A DNA stretch of 64,000 nt, from contig NZ_CP055481.1 in assembly GCF_013705725.1 (NCBI RefSeq), positions 2,790,001 through 2,854,000 of the forward strand. Direction: 5' to 3'. Of the stretch, positions 7,115-15,765 are shown in pieces (within the stretch, counting starts at the first letter, position 1; every line of letters begins with the position of its first letter). The position numbers and the translations under genes were made by a program. The notes under the pieces were generated by a model. That model was given only the letters and a program-made list of their open reading frames with translations, was not told where the DNA came from and searched no databases. Source of the DNA: Klebsiella sp. RHBSTW-00484. Lineage in GTDB: Bacteria > Pseudomonadota > Gammaproteobacteria > Enterobacterales > Enterobacteriaceae.

Positions 7115-9685
7115 TTACTGACACTGGACGGCGACTTTCTGATACCAGTTATTGGGCTCCAGTTGCGCTCCGCTCGCTACAGGTAGCAGGAAATAGCAGC
7201 GCTGGGCGGGCGTTTCTCCCCACTGCACGCGCAGTTTTTGCTCGCGGTCGGCGGCGATGCCGCTGAGATAAGCCAGGCCTTTATTCCCGACGATCCCTGC
7301 TTCATCTTTTTCACCTTCGACGTAAATCAGCGCGCCAAGGGGGATGGATTTACTACTGCGGATCTCAACCATTGCCCGACGACCGATACGGGTGGCGAAA
7401 TGCAGCAGAACGGCGGCCCCCTGGGTCGGGACAATCTTGCGGGAAGACTCTTTCAGCTCCACGCCTTCGGTTTTGCTGGTATCCAGAGTCAGCGTGTTGT
7501 AGCGGTATGGCGTCATATATGAGAGCACCGTACGCCCCCAGCGATCGGTATTGGTGCTGCTGTTTCCGCTCACCTGAATGCCTTTTGCATCAGGCGTTTC
7601 GATAATGCCGATGGTATCGCCCAGCATCGGGGCGAGCAGGATGCCGCCGGAATAGAGCACCAGGCCGCCGCTCATGCCTGCGGAGAATTGCATGACGTCG
7701 TCGCTGTGCCCGATGGAACCGTTGAAGGCACCGAGGCTTGAGCCGTAACCGAGGGAGAGCGATTCGCTGGTGCCGCCGCCCGGATCGCGTTGAAGATTGG
7801 CGGAATAAGTCAGGGCGTTGTCCAGCGCGTTGCCGGAATAGCCCAGCGTCTGGCTATACTGGTTATCCCGGTTGCGTGTCATTCCGTAATTGAGCGAACC
7901 CGCGTTGTGCTGGCGTTTTCCCCAGTCAAAAGGGATGCTGACGTTCAGGTTGAGCTGGTTGTCTTTGCTCTGATCGCTTTTCGTCCAGCTCCAGGTCAGG
8001 GAGACGCTGGCCGGGCCTATTTGCGTGCCGCCACCGGCGGTGAGGGTGCTGTTTTTCTCCGAGGTGTGGTAGTAGCGGTCCTGGCTTAGGGCAAAATAGA
8101 GGTTACCCCAGGTGTTCAACTCCTGATTGAGATTGATCTCCGTTCGGCTACGACGGCGACGGTTCCAGCCTTCCTCACCGTAGTCGTAGCCATTCACCTC
8201 CTCATGGTGATATCTCTCCATGTAATCGCTGAAGTCCATAAAACCCTGGGAATGATACTGGTAGCCTGCAACCTGAAGATTAGTGTCAGTGGACTCGAAA
8301 TAGCGGGCATAAAGCACCCGTAGCGCGGAACCGTTTTTTTGGGCCTCGTTTTGCCAGGTTTCGCGATAGCGGGCTCCTGCCAGCTCCAGCGAAAAAGCGC
8401 CGATAGCACCGATGTTCCATGCCGCACCCGCCGACAGCGACTGGTAGTCCTCCGCGACCAGCGCGGTGGAGAGTAACGTCAGATGTTCAAAACCGTACTC
8501 CAGGCTGCCGAAACCCAGCCAGGGTTCACCTTCGGCATGACTATTTTGTCGATATTGGCCCGCTGCCGCGCTATAGCGCAGCGCACCGGGGCGGATCATG
8601 GTAGGGAGCGTGGAATAGGGCACCCGGAACACTTGTCGGCTACCATCAGCCTCTTCAATCGTCACTTCTAGGTCAGCACCCGAACGCGCGCTGGAAAGGT
8701 CGTCAATGGCAAAGGCTCCCGGAGTGACCGTGGTGCTGTAAATCGTTGAGTTTTGCTGACGGATGGTTACTTTTGCATTGGTACGAGCGATGCCACGGAT
8801 AACCGGGGAGAAATCAAACTGATTATCGAGCATCATGCGTTCGGTGGTCGCCAGCGTCACGCCGCGCAAGGGAATATTATTGAGAATCGCACTGCGTGAC
8901 TGAGTAAAAATATCGCCGATGGAAATATGGCCGCGGGCGGCGGCAATGCCCCGATTGAGATAGAGGCTATCGTGATTGGTTTCCCAGCCGTTATCTTCAT
9001 TTTTACTGAAGGAGTCAGTACTAAACAGCCGCCAGGGACCGGCTCCGCCCGTGCTGTTCAGGCTAATCCATGCGCTGCGGCTGATTTTGTCATCGCTCTC
9101 GCCAGCATCTTTAAGCTGTGATTGGTATAAGTAGCCGCTGTAGCTGGTGCGTAGATTCGCAACGCCATCATCCCATTCTTTAGGCGAAAGCATCGCGGAA
9201 TCGATGCGCTTAACTGCTTCCTGAGGTACCTGAAGAGATAATGTTTGCAGGCTATTATCGTAGCTGACGGTCGCGGCTGGAATGCGGGTGGTAATGTCTT
9301 CGCACTGGCTGGCGGTCAGCGTTGCCGGGTCGATTTCCCCGTCAGCATCTGCGGGGAGTCGCCAGCCGTTGTACTGTTCGGTGCGTATCCCCAATTGTTG
9401 CAGAAACGCGGTGGAAAGGCAGGGGACAGCCGTTTTGTTTTGTCTGTCTTCAACAAACAAAATTGAATAACGATCTATAAAGCGATCGTTCAGGGTGAAA
9501 TCGACGGTTTTCAGGCCTGGCGTTACCGCATTGTGATAGAGAAAAACTTCGGCTGTTGCTCCGCGCTTATCTTTACGCAAAAACTGGGTCTCATATTCAC
9601 TGCCGATGGCCAGCGCGTGGTGAACAGGCGCAAAGAGTGCGCTGAGAACAAAGCCAGCCGAGAGCTGTTTTCCGTAACCTGTCAC
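7115..9685 (-). CDS. Outer-membrane fimbrial usher (PapC/FimD family)
   Basis: This 856-aa protein has a signal peptide ending HHALA, an N-terminal chaperone-binding domain (SEYETQFL onward, with a Cys pair), a 24-strand barrel with a central plug, and C-terminal domains ending in RCYFLLPV and VAVQCQ. It exports and polymerises subunits across the outer membrane. The start is GTG at 9685, with AAGGA 7 nt upstream. An ATG 5 nt earlier runs straight into TGA, so GTG is the only good start. The reading frame is intact, so the operon appears functional. Confidence 0.93.
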   Translation of the reverse strand: MTGYGKQLSAGFVLSALFAPVHHALAIGSEYETQFLRKDKRGATAEVFLYHNAVTPGLKTVDFTLNDRFIDRYSILFVEDRQNKTAVPCLSTAFLQQLGIRTEQYNGWRLPADADGEIDPATLTASQCEDITTRIPAATVSYDNSLQTLSLQVPQEAVKRIDSAMLSPKEWDDGVANLRTSYSGYLYQSQLKDAGESDDKISRSAWISLNSTGGAGPWRLFSTDSFSKNEDNGWETNHDSLYLNRGIAAARGHISIGDIFTQSRSAILNNIPLRGVTLATTERMMLDNQFDFSPVIRGIARTNAKVTIRQQNSTIYSTTVTPGAFAIDDLSSARSGADLEVTIEEADGSRQVFRVPYSTLPTMIRPGALRYSAAAGQYRQNSHAEGEPWLGFGSLEYGFEHLTLLSTALVAEDYQSLSAGAAWNIGAIGAFSLELAGARYRETWQNEAQKNGSALRVLYARYFESTDTNLQVAGYQYHSQGFMDFSDYMERYHHEEVNGYDYGEEGWNRRRRSRTEINLNQELNTWGNLYFALSQDRYYHTSEKNSTLTAGGGTQIGPASVSLTWSWTKSDQSKDNQLNLNVSIPFDWGKRQHNAGSLNYGMTRNRDNQYSQTLGYSGNALDNALTYSANLQRDPGGGTSESLSLGYGSSLGAFNGSIGHSDDVMQFSAGMSGGLVLYSGGILLAPMLGDTIGIIETPDAKGIQVSGNSSTNTDRWGRTVLSYMTPYRYNTLTLDTSKTEGVELKESSRKIVPTQGAAVLLHFATRIGRRAMVEIRSSKSIPLGALIYVEGEKDEAGIVGNKGLAYLSGIAADREQKLRVQWGETPAQRCYFLLPVASGAQLEPNNWYQKVAVQCQ

Positions 9686-9734
9686 GCCATTTCCTTAACT
9701 ATTTTGTGTTGTTGTCGTGTTTTACGCCGCCTGA

Positions 9735-10310
9735 TTACTGGTATTCCATCTCGTAATCGACAAAGGTAGAAAACGCGCCGGGCGTGGCTGTTTCGCCATA
9801 TGCGGTATGGGCGGAAGCGATAAAACCGAGCCGTATGGTGCCGTCCTCACTGCCGCTCAGCGCTGGCAGGTTGAACCATGCTGTTGCCGATCGACCCTGA
9901 CCTACCGGCAGACTCTGGTTGCTGTTGTTGGTCACGCTGCGCTCATACAGCATGATGACCTTCCCCTGAGCGCCGCCGCTGATGGCATTGCGTAGATAAC
10001 CGCTGCTGTCGGCGTAGGGGCTGGTTAAACGGACGCGGATATTTTGCCGTTGAGCCGCTGCGTAGCAGTTTTTGATATGGATTTGGAACCAGCGAAAGCT
10101 GGTGGCGGAATTTGAGTATTCAGAAAGATTAGTCAGAGTGATGACTGGATTAAGTACCGGCTGAGCAGTGCTAATTTCGCTATCGGAAATGACGCCTAAC
10201 ACGTTGCAGGTGCTGTCGGTAATCGCGCCGGAAAGGGTCAATGAACCCTCGGTAGCCTGCAATAAAGGAGACGACAGAATTAAAGTTAGAGCCAGCAATT
10301 TTATTTTCAT
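9735..10310 (-). CDS. Fimbrial subunit (second gene, possible terminator or minor pilin)
   Basis: This 191-aa secreted pilin-domain protein has signal peptide MKIKLLALTLILSSPLLQA, then TEGSLTLSGAITDSTCNVLG, a second Cys at HIKNCYAA, and the C-terminus FVDYEMEYQ. Its place between the major pilin and the usher is that of PapH/MrpB-type anchors that stop elongation, which suggests the same role. The sequence alone does not prove this. A hairpin separates it from the major subunit gene. Confidence 0.82.
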   Translation of the reverse strand: MKIKLLALTLILSSPLLQATEGSLTLSGAITDSTCNVLGVISDSEISTAQPVLNPVITLTNLSEYSNSATSFRWFQIHIKNCYAAAQRQNIRVRLTSPYADSSGYLRNAISGGAQGKVIMLYERSVTNNSNQSLPVGQGRSATAWFNLPALSGSEDGTIRLGFIASAHTAYGETATPGAFSTFVDYEMEYQ

Positions 10311-10337
10311 ATCAGCGATAACCTGGCGGTGGATAAC

Positions 10338-10358
10338 CTCCCGACCAGTGGCCGGGAG
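10338..10358 (-). promoter_or_regulatory. Intercistronic hairpin after the major pilin gene
   Basis: CTCCCG and CGGGAG form a 6-bp stem with a 9-nt loop just past the major subunit stop. No U run follows on the minus strand. Stems in this position in fimbrial operons protect the abundant pilin transcript or partly terminate it. Confidence 0.5.
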
Positions 10359-10364
10359 ATAAAA

Positions 10365-10937
10365 TCAAAAATAAGATATTTCGTAGTTAATGGTGTTATA
10401 AACCGCGCCAGCGGTGACCGCAGCGCCGCTATTGACGACGGAATAAGAGGCCTGATATTTCATGGTCACATCGCCAGAAGTTGTTGGCAGTGCTGCGCCC
10501 GGATCCAGATTGGTCCCGCCGTTGACGTCAATGGCCGCGCCTGTTTCTGTCTGAAGAATGACCCCAATATTGCCTGCAGCGGCGCTGTTACCATTCGCAC
10601 CTGCGACGATCACGCCGTTGCTGACGGTATCAGCGGTGGTGAACAGGGCGCGCACGTTTTGCAAGCTGGTGGTTGCCAGACAACCGGTCAGCAGGATCTC
10701 AAAGTTGGTGGTGCCCGCGATGTTGGTGCCGCTGTCGAAAGCCGATGTTGGCAGCGTTGGCAGGTTAATCGTCGCAGCGGTGGAGTGAGTCCGGCCGGTT
10801 TGCGCCGCCCCGGCGACAACGCAGGTTGAGGCGGTGATGGTTCCGTTAAAGGTGATGGTACCGTCCGATGCCTGAACCAACGGAGAGGCCAGCATCAGCG
10901 CCGTAGTACCGGCAATCAATGTTGTCTGGATATTCAT
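10365..10937 (-). CDS. Major fimbrial subunit (first gene of operon)
   Basis: This 190-aa protein has signal peptide MNIQTTLIAGTTALMLASPL and cleavage at VQA, a first Cys in TASTCVVAG, a second in LTGCLATT, and a C-terminus ending NTINYEISYF. It is small, Ala/Thr/Gly rich and promoter-proximal, as a shaft pilin should be. ATG at 10937 lies 10 nt from AAGGA; an in-frame GTG at 10946 is only 1 nt from it and so is less likely. The operon lies between add and ydgJ, where E. coli has no genes. Confidence 0.88.
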   Translation of the reverse strand: MNIQTTLIAGTTALMLASPLVQASDGTITFNGTITASTCVVAGAAQTGRTHSTAATINLPTLPTSAFDSGTNIAGTTNFEILLTGCLATTSLQNVRALFTTADTVSNGVIVAGANGNSAAAGNIGVILQTETGAAIDVNGGTNLDPGAALPTTSGDVTMKYQASYSVVNSGAAVTAGAVYNTINYEISYF

Positions 10938-11306
10938 AAAATTCACGTCCTTTGAAGTAATAATACTCCCGCCATAGACTCGAATTGGCAGTCACATTGC
11001 GCGTCTCGAGTTATTTAGGGGTTCATGTAACGTAAGCATTTTTTAAAACACATACGGATAACAATAATTAATATTAATTGGATGTGCTCAGCCTTTTATT
11101 AGTTGAACATTTAAAAGGTTTTGCTATATTATTATGATGTGGCCCGTTTTGTGTTTCAGGATAATAAAGTGTCAAAAATAACAATTCAAGAGAATTGTTT
11201 ATTACAGGTTCCTGTTAATTAATATCCTGTTGAGTTTGTTTTTGTGTGTTTTACAGTTATTTATTGTTGTGGTAAAAATTGAGCTAATTAACTCGATATA
11301 AAGAAA
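10938..11306 (-). promoter_or_regulatory. AT-rich leader and promoter region of the fimbrial operon
   Basis: This stretch of about 370 bp without genes is markedly AT-rich compared with its neighbours and contains an inverted repeat, CAATTC-AAGA-GAATTG, near 11183. It must hold the fimbrial promoter. I see no invertible switch (no paired long repeats) and no recombinase gene nearby. AT-rich pilin leaders are typical H-NS targets; that is inference here. A remnant of an ERIC end (CTCGAGTTATTTAGGG) lies near 11006. Confidence 0.5.
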
Positions 11307-11307
11307 T

Positions 11308-11325
11308 CCCCGCGTTGACGCGGGG
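11308..11325 (-). terminator. add terminator
   Basis: CCCCGCG-TTGA-CGCGGGG lies just past the add stop. On the minus strand it is followed by ATTTCTTT, a U-rich tail. Confidence 0.72.
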
Positions 11326-11333
11326 GGTAAATA

Positions 11334-12338
11334 TTATGAAGCCTGTTGTACGCGTGCAATCAATGCTGTTTTTTCCTGTGGGCTTAAAAAAGCGAGTTCC
11401 AGACCATTCACCTGCGCCTGACGAATTTGTTCGCGGCTCAGTCCCGCAGCCGGAGCCGCGACGGTGTATTCGTGGATAATATCAACGCCCTGTACGGCCG
11501 GGTCATCAGTGTTAATGCAGGCCAGCACGCCGTGTTCCAGGAACGTTTTCAGCGGATGCTGGGCCAGTGAGGGTACGGTACTGGTCTGGATATTTGACGT
11601 CAGGCAGGACTCAATACCGATCCGCTGTGCGGCAAGATAATCCATCAGCGCCAGATCTTGTACCGCTTTTACGCCGTGACCGATACGTTCCGCGCCCAGC
11701 TCACGAATCGCCTGCCAGATGCTTTCCGGGCCTGCGGCTTCTCCCGCGTGCACGGTAATGCGCCAACCCGCATCGCGGGCGCGGCTGAAGTGGTCCATAA
11801 ACAGATTGCCAGGAAAACCGAGTTCATCTCCGGCGAGGTCGAGAGCAGTAATGCCGTCGCGGTGGGCAAGCAGGGCTTCCAGTTCCTCGTTACACGCCGT
11901 CTCACCAAAGGTGCGGCTCAGAATTCCGATCAGACGCGCTTCAACGTTAAAATCGCGGCTGCCTTCTTTCACGCCAGCGATGACCGCTTCTACCACGCCT
12001 GCAACCGGCAATTGGTGTGTCATTGCCATATAGCGCGGGGAGAAGCGCAGTTCAACATAGTGCAGACCATTTCGCGCGGCATCTTCGAGGTTTTCGTAAG
12101 CGACGCGGCGGCAGGCTTCCAGCGAGGCCAGCACTTTCACGCCCCAATCCAGCTTAGAGAGAAAACTCACCAGGTCAGGTTCATTGCTGGTGACCTGTAC
12201 GTGCGGGCGCAGGGTATCAAGAGTGTTTGCCGGAAGAGAAAGATTGAACTGACGGCCAAGATCGAGAATAGTTTGGGCCCGGATATTGCCATCAAGGTGG
12301 CGGTGAATGTCGGTTAGTGGCAAAGTTGAATCAATCAT
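11334..12338 (-). CDS. add: Adenosine deaminase
   Basis: This 334-aa enzyme converts adenosine and deoxyadenosine to inosine forms in purine salvage. Zinc and catalytic motifs are all present: HRHLDGN near the N-terminus, HAGEAAG, RIGHGV and NTDDPAV. Length and sequence match E. coli Add (333 aa). In E. coli it follows malY; here the NlpA-like, yedEF, ydfZ and CorA-like genes lie between malY and add. Confidence 0.95.
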   Translation of the reverse strand: MIDSTLPLTDIHRHLDGNIRAQTILDLGRQFNLSLPANTLDTLRPHVQVTSNEPDLVSFLSKLDWGVKVLASLEACRRVAYENLEDAARNGLHYVELRFSPRYMAMTHQLPVAGVVEAVIAGVKEGSRDFNVEARLIGILSRTFGETACNEELEALLAHRDGITALDLAGDELGFPGNLFMDHFSRARDAGWRITVHAGEAAGPESIWQAIRELGAERIGHGVKAVQDLALMDYLAAQRIGIESCLTSNIQTSTVPSLAQHPLKTFLEHGVLACINTDDPAVQGVDIIHEYTVAAPAAGLSREQIRQAQVNGLELAFLSPQEKTALIARVQQAS

Positions 12339-12610
12339 GGTCGCACTCTTTTTTTAGTTAAAGTGCGCACTATTGTACATCAGAGCGATAAACGGTTAAA
12401 AGCTCTGAAAAATACCGAATAAATCAATGGAAAAGAGAAAAAGCGGGGAGGATTACCCTTTTTAGCGCATGGGCGACGGTAGCGTTCATAGCAAAACGCT
12501 ATTAATCATAGTGAAACAGTCTTTAATTTTGCCAGCGAGATTTTTTATAGTCTCCGGCACTAGTTTTCCTGCAATGAGTGGCAGGCTATTTTAAAAAGGA
12601 CCCTGGGAAT

Positions 12611-13426
12611 ATGGTTTTCACGTTAAAAAAAATCACGGTATCGCTGGCTGTGGCAAGCGCACTGTTGCTGAGTGGCTGCAAACCTTCTGAGCAGGACCCC
12701 AATCACGTCAAAGTGGGGATTAGCGCGGGCGTTGACCAGGAAGTGTGGGCGGTGGCGCAAAAAGTCGCAAAAGAGAAATACAATCTCGATGTTGAAGTCG
12801 TGACGTTTAATGATTTCGTTCTTCCCAACGAGGCGCTCAACAACGGCGACCTGGATGCTAATGCCTTCCAGCACAAGCCCTATCTGGATAAACAGATTCA
12901 GGAGCGCGGTTACAAACTGGTTGAAGTGGGGACGACGTTTGTTTATCCGATAGCCGCCTACTCGAAGAAAATCAATTCGGTCGCCCAGTTGCAAGATGGC
13001 GCACAGGTCGCGGTGCCGAATGACCCGACCAACCTTGGACGTGCGCTGCTTCTGCTGCAAAAACAGGGGCTGATTACGCTTAAAGATGGCGTCGGGCTGT
13101 TGCCGACCTCGCTGGATATTATCAGCAACCCGAAAAATCTGAAGATTGTTGAAATTGAGGCCCCGCAGCTAACCCGCGCGCTGGACGACCAGCAAATAAC
13201 GATGGCGATCATCAATACCACCTTCTCAAGCCAGGTGGGGTTGTCACCGTCGCGCAATGGCCTGTTTGTCGAAAGCAAAGACTCGCCTTACGTCAACATC
13301 TTCGCCAGCCGCATCGAAAACAAAGACAGTGAAAAGGTGAAAAACCTGGTAAAAGCCTATCAAAGCGATGAAGTCGCCGCTGCGGCGGAGGAGCTTTATA
13401 AAGGTGATGCGGTGAAAGGCTGGTAA
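12611..13426 (+). CDS. NlpA/MetQ-family substrate-binding lipoprotein
   Basis: This 271-aa protein is a lipoprotein: the signal peptide ends in the lipobox LLLSGC. The mature part is a type-2 periplasmic binding fold with VAVPNDPTNLGRALLLLQ, the signature of the MetQ/NlpA family, and the C-terminus GDAVKGW. MetQ delivers methionine to MetNI; NlpA is a homologue without its own transporter. No ABC genes are adjacent, so this looks like an orphan NlpA-type protein whose ligand cannot be told from sequence. A longer in-frame start exists, but the charged MVFTLKK before the hydrophobic core favours ATG 12611. Confidence 0.85.
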   Translation: MVFTLKKITVSLAVASALLLSGCKPSEQDPNHVKVGISAGVDQEVWAVAQKVAKEKYNLDVEVVTFNDFVLPNEALNNGDLDANAFQHKPYLDKQIQERGYKLVEVGTTFVYPIAAYSKKINSVAQLQDGAQVAVPNDPTNLGRALLLLQKQGLITLKDGVGLLPTSLDIISNPKNLKIVEIEAPQLTRALDDQQITMAIINTTFSSQVGLSPSRNGLFVESKDSPYVNIFASRIENKDSEKVKNLVKAYQSDEVAAAAEELYKGDAVKGW

Positions 13427-13438
13427 TCCTGTGAAATA

Positions 13439-13475
13439 CCCGGCCCGGTAAGGCGTCAGACGCCGCCGGGCCTGT
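13439..13475. repeat. REP palindromic element
   Basis: CCCGGTAAGGCGTCAGACGC then CGCCGGG is a typical enterobacterial REP stem with GGCGTC/GACGCC arms. It lies between the convergent NlpA-like and yedF genes and probably marks their transcript ends. Confidence 0.75.
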
Positions 13476-13485
13476 TGGCTCGCGC

Positions 13486-13719
13486 CTATTTTTGAATTAA
13501 ATAACGAATGGTTGGCCCATCCTGCTGGATATCAAGCACGGTGTAGCCATGATTTTTCGCATCCAGCGGGATATTGTTAATCGACTGCGGACAGTCGCTG
13601 ACCACTTCCAGAATTTCGCCTTTCTTTAACGAAGGCAGAGCTTCCAGAGTGGCGATTGCCGGATAGGGGCAGGGTTCGCCAACCATATCGAGGCGATAAT
13701 CAGGAACGATAGTTTTCAT
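13486..13719 (-). CDS. yedF: YedF, TusA/SirA-family sulfur or selenium carrier
   Basis: This 77-aa protein carries the CPxP motif in GEPCPYPAIATLEAL, the reactive Cys of TusA-family persulfide carriers. It matches E. coli YedF. The start overlaps the yedE stop as ATGA, so the two are translationally coupled. YedE/YedF pairs are repeatedly found with selenium-utilisation genes, and ydfZ, a selenium-associated protein gene, is nearby. The function remains inferred. Confidence 0.9.
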   Translation of the reverse strand: MKTIVPDYRLDMVGEPCPYPAIATLEALPSLKKGEILEVVSDCPQSINNIPLDAKNHGYTVLDIQQDGPTIRYLIQK

Positions 13720-14927
13720 GCTGTCTCCTTAATGGACGCGGCGGCGAGGGACTTGCGGCGGAAAAAGTGTTTCTCCCAGGCGATGACCAAAATGAGCGCG
13801 ATAAGCAGCAAAAGATAGGTCACCAGCAGGCCGCCGAAGGGGCCAAATGTCGCTAACAGATTGATTTTATCCCAGTTGGTTGCCAGCACCGGTGAGAGCC
13901 CATCCCAGTAATAAGCAAGGATAGTTGAGCCAATAACGTTGCCCAATCCGACCCACCAGAAATGCACCTGTCCCTCAACAGCACGGTACATCCAGCCGGT
14001 TTCACAGCCGCCCGCCAGCACGATGCCGAAGCCAAACAGCAGGCCGCCGATGACCGCATTAGGGCCTGCCCACATAATTTTCGGCTCCATGCCAAGCTGC
14101 ACGTAGCTAAAAATCCCAATAGCGCTGGCGGCCATACCGAAAATAATCGCCTTCGCCATATTGGTACGCCCGGTGATCCACATATCGCGGAAAGCGGAAG
14201 TAAAGCAGATCTGTGCACGTTCAATCAGCAGGCCAAATCCAACGCCGAACAGCATGGCCAGACCGAGCTTAGGTTGATTCGCAGCCGTCAGCAGTCCCCA
14301 GGCGATCATGGCGAAAAATACCAGCATCCCAAGGCGGAAACGACGTCGCGCCTGATCTGGCTTTTGCGTTAAAGGCGACGCGCTAGAGACCTTTTGCATC
14401 TTCACCGGAATGCGAAAAATAGGTAGCAAGGTAAAGCGCGCGCCGAACCAGGTGCCGATAGCGGTAGCGATGGCAAAGAACCAGGCATGCAGAGAAAACT
14501 GCGGAATGCCGGTGAAGAATGCCGCCAGATTACAACCCATCGCCAGACGCGCGCCGAAACCGGCGATGATCCCTCCGGCGATGGCCTGGAGAATACGAAC
14601 CCGGCTGCGCGGGAAGCGTAGCTTAACGTTGTTGGCCCACAGCGCCGCAGCGAAGCAGCCGCCGAACATGCCGATAATCATCATGCCGTCGATGCGGGTT
14701 AACGGTGTTCCCTCAAGATGAATCAGTTTGTAGTAGCCCCACTGTTCGCTGTGTACGCCGACCAGTTGCAGTAACTGTCCGCCCCAGCGAGTAAATTCGC
14801 CGGTGACCGCCCAGAAGGTACCGGTAATACCGAAGTAGTAGGTAGAGAGAATGCCGGCGGCGATAACTGCGGGAACGGGTGACCAGAACTTAATCAGCCA
14901 CGCTTGTTTGAATTGTTGCCATGTCAT
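13716..14927 (-). CDS. yedE: YedE, selenium-metabolism-associated membrane protein
   Basis: This 403-aa polytopic membrane protein belongs to the YeeE/YedE (sulfur transport) family. Two related halves each carry a Cys motif, ARLAMGCNLAAFFTG and VLAGGCETGWMYRAVEG; such Cys residues line the thiosulfate pore in the YeeE relative. It is proposed to move a selenium or sulfur species into the cell. The start was set at MTWQQFKQAW because the longer reading frame upstream runs into an ERIC repeat. It is the first gene of yedE-yedF. Confidence 0.88.
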   Translation of the reverse strand: MTWQQFKQAWLIKFWSPVPAVIAAGILSTYYFGITGTFWAVTGEFTRWGGQLLQLVGVHSEQWGYYKLIHLEGTPLTRIDGMMIIGMFGGCFAAALWANNVKLRFPRSRVRILQAIAGGIIAGFGARLAMGCNLAAFFTGIPQFSLHAWFFAIATAIGTWFGARFTLLPIFRIPVKMQKVSSASPLTQKPDQARRRFRLGMLVFFAMIAWGLLTAANQPKLGLAMLFGVGFGLLIERAQICFTSAFRDMWITGRTNMAKAIIFGMAASAIGIFSYVQLGMEPKIMWAGPNAVIGGLLFGFGIVLAGGCETGWMYRAVEGQVHFWWVGLGNVIGSTILAYYWDGLSPVLATNWDKINLLATFGPFGGLLVTYLLLLIALILVIAWEKHFFRRKSLAAASIKETA

Positions 14928-14953
14928 GAAAATGCCTCTGAACTCAGAAGGTT

Positions 14954-15080
14954 TATACCCTAAATAATTCGAGTTGCAGGCAGGCGGCAAGTAAGTGAAT
15001 CCCCGGGAGCTTACTTGAGTAAGTGACAGGGGTGAACGAACGTAGCCAACGAACATGCAACTTGAAGTATGACGGGTATA
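14954..15080. repeat. ERIC repeat 2, upstream of yedE
   Basis: This is a full-length 127-bp ERIC: TATACCCTAAATAATTCGAG, GTGAATCCCCGGGAGCTTAC, AAGTAAGTGACAGGGGTGAA, and the end AACTTGAAGTATGACGGGTA. It lies 27 bp upstream of the yedE start, so it falls within or overlaps the leader or promoter of yedEF. Confidence 0.95.
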
Positions 15081-15254
15081 TTACCCGTATCGGGTTGGAG
15101 AGGCGCAATAATACGCCGTTTGAGCAGTTAAAACTCTCGACGGGATCAAAGTGAGGCGATGATATGAAGGTAAAAGGCCACGCGTTGTGGCCTTTTACAA
15201 GCGGCTATCCACTGCTTTACCGAGGTGATGATGGATTGTCAGCTTATTCTTATA

Positions 15255-15458
15255 TTAATTGAATCCTAGGCGAACGAGACCCAGCGGACAATATAATCCC
15301 TCATGGCCTTCAATTTCCACGCAATCTGAGCGGCGGAGCTGCTCTGCCGTTTTGCCGCTCCCGTGAATGGCCTTAATAACGCCCGTCGCGCCATTGTCGG
15401 CTACCATAACCATGCTGCCTGTCGAGATAGCGTTACGGTTACGATCGTAAGTTTTCAT
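15255..15458 (-). CDS. ydfZ: YdfZ, selenium-associated small protein
   Basis: This 67-aa protein starts MKTYDRNRNAISTGSMVMVA, close to E. coli YdfZ (MTTYDRNRNAITTGSRVMV), and ends PLGLVRLGFN. YdfZ binds selenium post-translationally and contains no selenocysteine codon. Cys residues are in SDCVEIEG and LYCPLG. GGAGGA lies just before the ATG. It is next to yedEF, supporting a selenium theme. An FNR-like box lies upstream. Confidence 0.9.
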   Translation of the reverse strand: MKTYDRNRNAISTGSMVMVADNGATGVIKAIHGSGKTAEQLRRSDCVEIEGHEGLYCPLGLVRLGFN

Positions 15459-15535
15459 TGTTTCCTCCTTTTTAAGTCTATTTTGACGGGATGGTTAAAA
15501 CGGCATTTTAATACACCTACGGAGAAGGATTTTTT

Positions 15536-15549
15536 TTGAGTTTTGTCAA
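15536..15549. promoter_or_regulatory. FNR-like site upstream of ydfZ
   Basis: TTGAGTTTTGTCAA keeps the TTGA-N6-TCAA core of the FNR consensus TTGATNNNNATCAA. It is 78 bp upstream of the ydfZ ATG, which would suit a class II position for a start point near 15501. The rest of the 15459-15765 gap shows no gene. Confidence 0.4.
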
Positions 15550-15765
15550 AATAATGAACGGTTTTTCGCTAAAAATATAATAGGGTGGAATGGTTAAATT
15601 TAAAGTCTGATTATTCATAGGGGGTATGGCGCTGAGCAATAAAGGAGCATTTCATTCACGTTACCGTTTTATGAACGGATTATTACGCTTGTCAGATGCG
15701 CGATAATAGCGAAAGATAACCTTCTTCGGGCTTAATTAGCGCTCACTGAGGATCCTGAGGGATAT

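Noticed and set aside
10976..11023. Possible fifth ERIC upstream of the fimbrial operon
   Set aside because: Only an end-like CTCGAGTTATTTAGGG is present; the other end and the core are lacking, so it is at most a remnant.
10938..11306. Phase-variable (invertible) fimbrial promoter
   Set aside because: No pair of inverted repeats of useful length and no recombinase gene nearby.
11658..12317. 219-codon open frame antisense to add
   Set aside because: Shadow frame; adenosine deaminase motifs on the other strand explain the region.
14928..15056. N-terminal extension of YedE
   Set aside because: It is translated from ERIC sequence and precedes the conserved MTWQQFKQAW start.
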